Positions 36,101 to 45,100 of a DNA stretch of 64,000 nucleotides are shown piece by piece. Made by a program: the position numbers and the translations under genes. This stretch comes from Trichuris trichiura. Lineage: Eukaryota > Nematoda > Enoplea > Trichinellida > Trichuridae. The notes under the pieces are model-generated. The model saw only the letters and a list, made by a program, of their open reading frames with translations. It made no database searches and was not told the origin of the DNA. Location: the NCBI GenBank assembly GCA_037903355.1, contig JBAJFE010000004.1, positions 5,626,001 to 5,690,000 of the forward strand, read 5' to 3'. Within the stretch, counting starts at the first letter, position 1. Every line of letters begins with the position of its first letter.

Positions 36101-39100
36101 AGTTGGCTTCTTTACATCAACTCCAGATCTAGTTTATGGATTGACAAACTATCCAAGAGTATAAGCACCACATGTTAATTGCTCTTTGCGCAAAGATGTA
36201 TCCATAATGCTCTTTCATGGAAGCATTATGGACTTCACATAATGGAGGCAATGAGGAAACTTGACTTTCAGTGTAGAATTGTTTCCTGTTGGTCTAACTT
36301 TCTCCACTTTTGCAGTTTAAGCTGAGGTATCTATTAATAGTTCTTACGTAAGAGTATTTAATTCCGAAATCTTTGCGCGTTCACGCTGAGTGATACAGTG
36401 GCCTTTCAGTTCCAGTGAGTTGTTTTTTCTCATTACAAGTAACGCTGGCTGAAGTGCCTCTGTTAATGCGGGATTTGTTTCTTATTTCAGCTTCAGTTCT
36501 TCAACCGTATCGACTATTCGCAAAGTGACATGTGCTTTACTGCGTGAATCAGTGAATTTCATTTGCGTAGAATCTACAGGTGAAAACTCGGCATCCCGTG
36601 TCTGTCAGACATGTCGAAGTTTCCAAAGTTGTATCACTCCAATCCTCTCACCTCGATTGTGCGTTTTGAAGATGCCTTTGAAAGCCTAAGTTCAATAAAA
36701 GGGCAATCTTTTTGCTTTTATCAACAGGATCGAAAAATCTTGTTTCTTTTGCCCACTGCAGAAGTTTATTCGCCTCTTAGTGAGGTAGCAGGTCTACTTG
36801 CAAGTAAAGGTTTGATGATCGTTTGGTAGATATTCCGACGGGTACAGCATCACGGACCCGTGCCACCGATTAAAAAGTTCAGCTCAATGGTTAACTTATC
36901 CTTGAGATGTTTTTTTAATAAAGCAAATTTGTCTCTTTTATCCAGCGAGGTTGAAAGCGTTTGGGAAGGTTCTCTCTTACAGAAAATGGCAATCCTGCTT
37001 AAAAATGAAGCCTTTTAATCACATTTAGCATGCTGAGTAATAGCTGTGGCTATGTTTCTGTGCAGAAACAGAGCAGTGTTTTGTAGGAGGAATATTTTAT
37101 TTATCGAGCATGTGCTTGCGTGGACTTAGTAAGTAAAGTTATGATCAATAAAGCCCGTTTTTTACCGTGTACCGGTTGCTGGATTACTAAGTCGGAAGCT
37201 GCTTCTTAGATTGTAGGTTTTTCACGTTTTTTGTTAACTTCTTTTTTAACATGCAATAATACCTGGAGTTGTAATCTAAAACGCAGTTTTAAATCTGCTG
37301 GTGAAACTGCATGAACGCTTCAATTGCTTTGCTTTTCGCATTAAGCATCTGGAGGTCCGATGAATATTTTTAAAGGTCATGGAATAAAACTTGACCTTTT
37401 AAAACACGGTAGTGTAGTAGGTGAAGTTACTTGATCATGTAAACATTTTTTGAAACGCTTCTTTTCGTCATATCATTCATTCAGTGGTCCCTTACCTGCA
37501 AAATCCCAGGTAAAGGACAATTGAACTTCTTAACAAAGATAAAAAGTCAATATAATTCCCACTAACTACGCGGTATTTCTCTTTCGCAACTATTAGAAAG
37601 GGGAACTGCATATCAGTTAACTGTTCCGTACGCATAACTATCACAATTTTCTGTTTTGGGAGTTTGTTAGTTTTTATTCCGCTGTTAGAAAACCGAGCGT
37701 CCACCTTTCAATCTAGCTGTGATGATTCAATAGAAAAGCTTGTGATCCTCAGCGCAGCTTAAGCCTCTATTTTCTTCTGTCTTGGAATCGGTGAAATCAC
37801 GACGTACAGCGCATAAAGTTTTTATTCTCTAGAAACATGCCAACATGGAGTTTCTTATGGACAAGGAATAGATGATGCTATTATAGTTGCTTTATACGCA
37901 CAAGCCTGTACTCCTTTCGCAGAAAAACGGTGGTGTTTTCAATCGCAAATGTCTACCGAGAAAGTTTTGTCTCAGGATCGGTGAAAATGTTATGCGCCAT
38001 TCTAATGTTGAAATGTAAAATAGCCAGCATGTAAACAGTTGCTCATATCGACTGATGTCCAATTGTGAAACGTATTTCTGTGCATTGTTAGAAAAGCGTA
38101 AGGAATTCTCGCGTTCTCAAAAGTCTTTGCATTAACATGCAGATACGGAAATTTCTTGAATAATCCACTTATCTTTTTTTGACGTGACGTGGTGGTTGTG
38201 TGGCTTGATTTCAACGTAAGTAACTGCTAGCGTTAACTAGAAAAACCCGGATTCGGGAAAGACCAGTGTCTCTTTTCGTTACGCTTAGTCTTTAAAGCGA
38301 AAAACTTGGCATTTCTGTTGGCATTAATAAACTACGTCTGTTACTCATAAGAAGCCTTGTGTTCACTCTGCTAATATTTTGGGATTTTTTTAGGTTTTGC
38401 AAGTTTGCGCTTTACGCATAGACGAGGAAATAGCCCAGTCAGTTTAACAGCTTAGCATGGTTTTTCCGTGTTTATTTTTCAGGGGGGGGGCATAAATTTC
38501 CTTTGAACTGCTTTTTAAAGACGGGTTTTTTCTATTACGGCGAAGTACAACATCATTGGAACTGCTAATATTCATGAAAAAAATTTACGAACGGAATGAA
38601 GAGCTCTATAGTATCGAAAAAGTTTGGCACTTGCAGTGAAATTAGTAATGTCTGGATAGCTCCGAATGCTCTTCCGGCCAGTTGGAGCAGTTTTGTTTTC
38701 CAATTTAAATTTTTTAGACTTATCTACCACATTGTTGCTGAACAAGTGTCTCCTGAAAGCCGAGTAGCATTTGGACGGGCGTTTGGAGACACTTTTCCAG
38801 TCGACAACTGCCCAGTCAACCTTCGGTTAGACTGCCGTTCTTTCAACAACTATAAAGGGGACCAGAAGAATGGACCCACTATTGGATGCTCCATTCTGAA
38901 ACTTCTTTGCTTTGATACTTATGGTTAACCCATTGATTCATGTAGTATTTCCCATATGTTGCACACATGGGCTGCCGGTTGCGGTCTTTTGCTCCTGTCT
39001 TTGTAAGTATTTAAGATTATTTGAGTGCGCTGTTTAGTGTTATCTGGTTACAACCACTAAACTGGGAAACTGGTTTTAGGATTTGCAAACTTCCTGGATA

Positions 39101-42100
39101 CTAACGGGTACAATCCATTAACGACAAAGGCTAAGTTCTGCCAACCTGTTGAGAAACGACCCATTTTGAACTATCTTCTGAGCAAGTTTGGAGGAGTCGA
39201 TTAGATGTGGGCTTCATCTTAGAGTCTGATTCACACATATTCTTTCTATTCTGTCGATTTCTTCATTGATTGTAAAAATAAGGCTATAAAAAGTCGCGGC
39301 GAACGCCTCGAATATCTCCTTGTCAAGGCTAGACATAATATTCAGAAATCTTGTTACTTGAATCCAGGAGAGGTTGAATGCAGCAAGAAACCACACTGCT
39401 GTGCTCTTTTCACTGACCATTTCTTGAGAATTCGTTTTGGCTTTTGGTGTCTACCGGTGTTTCAATTTCATCTTCGTTTTTCAAATCAGTTTTCCTGTAA
39501 CAAAAAGTGACTGAGTCACAATCTTGAAGTGGATTGTAAGTTTGCATAGAGCACAACGGAAGCAGACAGCTGCTATGTACTCAGGACCAGGAAGCCAGCG
39601 ACCTAGCAGGATAGGCTCTTCAAGTGAGCTCTGGCAAACGAACGGTGATGTATTGGTCGAATGCAGGGCAGCCTTTAGTTGAACCACCCAGAAAGATTGA
39701 CATGATGCGTGCTTTCCCTACCTTAGCTCGAACAGGAATTGGTCGTTGCGATAATAAGGGTACTCAACTATTTGCTAGGTCATACCGAGGCGCCCTTCTC
39801 ATGGACGTCGTAGCCTGTTGTTCACTGTTCTCCCAATGGGAGCAGAGCTGCATTATGCTAGTCACTGTTGATTTATGCCGCGTTCACTCCTGTAACATGC
39901 TCATGTATGAATGTTTGCGCAGTGCTGGGTAGTCCAAAAGTTTTTCAAGGAACCGTTGTACTTGAAGAAGAATGCCATAGCATAGCAGGTCTCTTTTCCA
40001 GGCATTTCAGCAGTACCTTAGCTGCCACGTGCGACTCCTGCTTGACGACGTCAACGACCATTCCAGTAGACTTTTGGCAGACAATGTTCGTCTGTCGTCC
40101 AAAATGATACGGAGCTTGGAAAGTCTAAATCTGCGCTACAAAGAACTCGAGGGTGCTATTACAAATCGCGTAGCTCTGATACAGTATGCGCTTCGCAATT
40201 ATGGTCCTTCCTCCCAGCATTTCCTGCAGGGTAAGTTTCGCTGCAACAAGTTGTTGTTGTTGTTGATATCTTACTAAATGCATTGCAGGTTCTGTGTCCC
40301 TACCGTGGGAACGTGCCGTTTCTTCCAACCGTGTGCCTTATTATATCAGGTTGGTAGTTTGAATTTGAACTTGGCTAAGTCGATTTTTTTCGTTCAGCCA
40401 TGAAACTGAAAAAACTCAATGGGATCATCCGAAGATGGTAGAGATTGTTAGTAACTTGAGCGAGTTCAATGAGATAAAGTTCTCGGCGTATCGTACGGCT
40501 ATCAAGCTCCGTTCGTTGCAAAAGAATCTCTACCGTACGTCCTTACCTTCTATCGCTAACGAACTCTGATGGTGAGTGTAATTGTTATTTTTTAGTGGAT
40601 CTGATTCAGATAGACGACTTAATTGACATATTCAATCAAAACAAGCTACAGGACGTCACTGATGACCAGATGGATGTCAGCGAGATGGTAATGACGCTGC
40701 TGCCTATATATGAGTTGATTCAACGCGAAAACGTGACCCTACTTCGTTCCGTCCCGCTGGCAATTGACCTCTGCCTGAACTGGCTGTTGAATGTCTATGA
40801 TCCGTAAGGACATTTGTCTATTGGTTTGAAATTTTTTACTGCTTGACTGCATACCGTCTACAGGACACGGTGTGGCAGTATAAGAGCGCTATGCTTTAAA
40901 GTGGCTCTGATATTGCTCTGTGATGCTCCAATTGCTGAGAAATACCGCTGTAAGTGTTCGTCATTATTCAAGTTTTGTACTTTACGTTGCCTCGTGGGCC
41001 TTCATTTCATCAGTTATGTCTGACAGTTCGTTTAATATCACTTTACTCATGTTTGTACAGGAAAGTATTGGTTGCTTCGTGTTTCTTCTTAAAAGTGACC
41101 ATATTGTCTTCCGGAACAGCAATAGACTTGCTCACCATTATTTTCTGTGATTTACATTGTGCTCTTACGGCATTTATGTCTACCGTTGTGACGGAGATTT
41201 CTTCTTATATCTGATACGACCGGCAGTACGATAATCGTTCATTCCTTGCTGACAAACAATCCAAGGGAACTGTAGAAAACTTTGGCGGGTGGTGCATTTG
41301 TTCGCCACAGGGTGTCATCAAAACTTCTATTAGGTCCACTGCATCTTAACCAAAAAAGTCTTCATGTTCTCTAAGGCGACAAGCTGTTTATTTCTCAGTA
41401 CATAGAGAATATGAAAACGTTTCCATCCATTACGAAATTGTGTATATTTCATGTAACAAAAGTATAATGAATCACGTCTTTTCGGAATCCGTCCCACAAA
41501 TAGCGTTGGCCATCATACTGATCCCACATTACCGCTAATCATCGTCCCGAAAGGTCAAGAGAAGCAGTTGGCTGCACAGGGTGTCATCTGGTAATGTAAT
41601 CGAACTTTAAGTTCTAACAGGTTTGTCTTCTGAAAGGCGTATAGTTTGTCACGGGTGTAGTTGTTAAGCAAGAGATGTACATGGATTTTTCTCGTTTGTA
41701 TTTGCCCACGCCAGACTGTTGTTTGGTTTTTTATGCCTTGTACAAGATTAAAAAAGTTTTTTCGCTCGTTTGACTCGTTTTATGGGCAAATACGAACGGG
41801 AAAAATCCATGTACATCTCTTGCTTATGGTCTGCTTTTAAAGGGTTTTTCGATATTTTCTCACAGCATTGGACTTTACCCTGTCATAAACCGAGTAACAG
41901 TAATAATGGTGGAATTATAAAATGCAATACTTTTTTTCTAGCAGATAGAAGAATTTTCGTTTCAGCATACCTTGACGAATTTTACTTTGGAATGGTTTGA
42001 GTTTGAGTTCATCATTAAAATTAGGTTATTTTGTTGGCATTCCGCGTCCTTTCAAAGTATTAATACTTGGCATGAACAAGCACCTCCGTTTCTTTGACAG

Positions 42101-45100
42101 AGTTTACATGGTATGTGTATTTCTTGTTCACCAGTGACATTATAGCTAGTTTTTCGTTGCCCAAGCTTAACAATGTTTGCTGTCCTCATAGATAGACTGA
42201 AATAAAAATGAATGACAATCCTTTGCAATGGTTTTATGGCTTCGAAAGACAGGATGTCTTTTAACAGGCTTGAATTGTTTCATAGTAGATTTTCAGATTC
42301 ACGGGTTTGGCCTGTTGGGTGCTGGATGTAGGGCATTTTGAAGGAGGTTTTATGGCAAGTGAAAACCGCTTTTCAGAGGAGTTTCTCATAAGCAGTCGTT
42401 ATGACGCTGTGGCAGAAAGATTTCTGTGGAACAGCTGGCAACAATTACTATTATTATCAAAAAAGTATATTTTTTTGATTAAATGTAGGGTGTTTCTTAA
42501 CAGATACAGTTCCGGTAAGCTTTTCGTATTCAAAACACGTTGATTACATTGGAAGGCTTCGTTCTCCCGAAAAAAATTCAGATTTTTCCGAACGCGTCGT
42601 TCCTGTATCCAGCGCCTAATAGCAACCATCTTCACAGCTATATAGTGTAGACATGCGGTTTGACAGTTAGGTTGGCAACGTTAGGAAACATAGAAAGTTA
42701 ACAAATCCATTAACTAGTTTGGCACCGGTCATGTGTGTTTGATTGTTTTGAACTTTTGTCAACGTAATTTAAATCTTTAGACCTATTCAATCAAGTATCT
42801 TACAACAAACGATCGTTGGATCAGAAAAAGTTGGCATTGTTGCTTCATGAATGCATGCAGGTACCCAAGTTCCTGGGCGAAGTGGCTGCCTTTGGTGGAA
42901 CAAATATCGAACCGAGCGTGCGCAGCTGCTTCGAAAAGGTTATCAAAGAAGAGATAACTTTAACTTTCATTTGTCTTTACGTTGCAGGCGAAGTATCCGT
43001 CTGAGATAACTTTGCAACAATATTTCGACTGGTTAAATTGCGAACCGCAGAGTATCGTTTGGTTAGCTGTAATGCACCGTATTATTGCGTCTGAGAACGA
43101 AAAACACCAAGCGAAGTGCAATGTCTGCAAAATGTTTCCAATCGTTGGTCTCAGGTTTGTAGATTGTTTTAATCTGTATATACAGCGGATCTTCGACTTT
43201 ACAATAGCTTTACGCGTTCATTTTCAAAGTGTGCGTATTGTCTTTTTTTACTACGACTACTGACTTTTCATACGATAGTACTGAGATGCTGCGCTACTAT
43301 AGCGAGCTGCAACTCGATCACGAACAATCACCGAGATAAACCATTGATAGTCGACTGCTAAATTGATTCACGCACGGATCTCTTACGTAGCAGGTCTAGC
43401 CGAGTAATCTAATATTCACGCGTATGACTCAAGTGGGGTATGCAACGTTCACATCGGTTCTATCTTTTTTGTATAGGAGCAACCATTTCTTAGCACACGT
43501 TCGCTGAAAACCTCGGGAATAAAACTGCGACTGGAATGCGTTATCCATGTTTCTTAGATATTGTGTTTTGGGCTCTCTTGTTCCATCCGCATATCGGCTG
43601 TTTGGTAATGAATGGTCCGATGTTTATTCTATTTATGAAGCTGGCTTCCCCTGCTAATGCCACTTCGTCACATGTACCATTAGGCTTTTCTATCTCCAGG
43701 CTGTATTTATCTTTGCGAGCACATCATCCTTGACTTCTTCTTCATATGAGAGGCAGCTTCTGGGGTATTTGAATGCCATGGTCTTAGCCGAGGATTCGTT
43801 AATGTTAATTGTGCCAGATGTCTAACTTCTATATGCTCTGTCATTTTGAAAGTCAGCTTTAAGCTGTATTTTCCTAATCATTTTTTCTAGAGCACTACGT
43901 CAGTTTCCAATTCTTTTCTTTCGTCCATGATGACGCTATTGTCAGCATAGAGCAGTATTTATGAATATGGCTGCTGTATGTCTCTAGTGACTGCGTCCCT
44001 GACGGTGATGAAGAATAGTGCTGAGAGAGCAGAACCTTGACTTGCTCTTATTGTTGTTGGGAAGTTCTGCTTCGTAGCTGCGCTTGCGACTCTTCTGTAG
44101 GTCACTCCACATGTTCCTCAGAGGCATTGTAATTTCGGACAACTAATTACCTAGCTGAGTGTAATACATTATCGAATACTTTCTCTTTGTCGAGGAAGGC
44201 TGCGTGCATCTCTTATTTTCTCGCAATGTTTTCCCACTAGTAGGCTTATCTTTTGCCTTGTGTCAGTTGCCAAGAAAAGTAGGTACCTTTCTGGTTGGTA
44301 AACCACCGTTGCTTTGCTCTTAATTACACCTACGCTTATCAAAATAGGGAAAGATCAGATTATATGCAGCCTAAACTTTCCGTTTATTGATTGACAGTGT
44401 GGAGCTCGTGTTCTTATTGCCTTTGCAGTAATAATTTTTGACACTGATTTGCCGAACTGTTTTGGTACCAGCGCAATGGTGAAGTGGTTTTCAGATATCG
44501 TTGCCTGAAGTGTTTTAATTTTGACATGTGTCAAAATTGTTTCTTTGCTCAACGTGTTGCCAAAGGGCATAAAACGAAGCATCCGATGCAGGAGTACTGT
44601 CTATCGGTAGGAGTGCGTTCATGAACCATTGTTTCATTTTATACATCACTTGCTTGTGTAGACAAAAAGTGGGCAGGATGTCCGCGACTTTGGCCTACTT
44701 ATTCGCAATCAGTTCAAATCTAAACAGTATTGGCGTAAGCACCCACAACTTGGATATTTACCAGTGCAGTCCGTTATGGAAGGGCTCTCATTGGAGAGCC
44801 GCGAAGTTGCACCAGTAAATCCGGAAACGCGGAGTCTCCACTCGCAGATCGAGCTATACGCTATGCACTTGTTTGAAACCGAACGCAGCTTGATGGTCCA
44901 AGCCAGTGATTTTGACGATGATGAGCATGCAGTGATCTCTTCCCTCAGTAGCACATTGACCAGTGATTGCCCCTTAAAAGGCCCTCTAAATGTACAAAGT
45001 GGTACTGTGCGATCGCCTGCTCAGCTTCTATCTGCAACCGATTGCGCCCAGAAGAATGAGCTGACAATGATGCTGAAAGACCTAGAACATGAAAATAAGT

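Larger units (their letters stand above)
33096..40001 (+). other. Dystrophin intron, 6.9 kb, upstream of the last repeat and WW domain
   Basis: Holds two snap-back elements (33909-34077, 34549-34961) and a short perfect hairpin (35909-35967). Open frames at 36611-36829, 38596-38928 (+) and 39214-39420, 39481-39687 (-) have no recognisable domain. In other animals the introns in this part of dystrophin host internal promoters for short isoforms; I see no promoter motif that would prove this here. Confidence 0.6.

Noticed and set aside
37492..37704. Minus frame with [11 protein letters not shown] resembling a PLE DKG block
   Set aside because: The Asp-Lys-Gly core is absent and nothing in the flanks supports it.
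38596..38928. 110-codon frame in the pre-WW intron
   Set aside because: It begins KSSIVSKKF... and shows no match to dystrophin or a transposon; phases do not connect to neighbouring exons.
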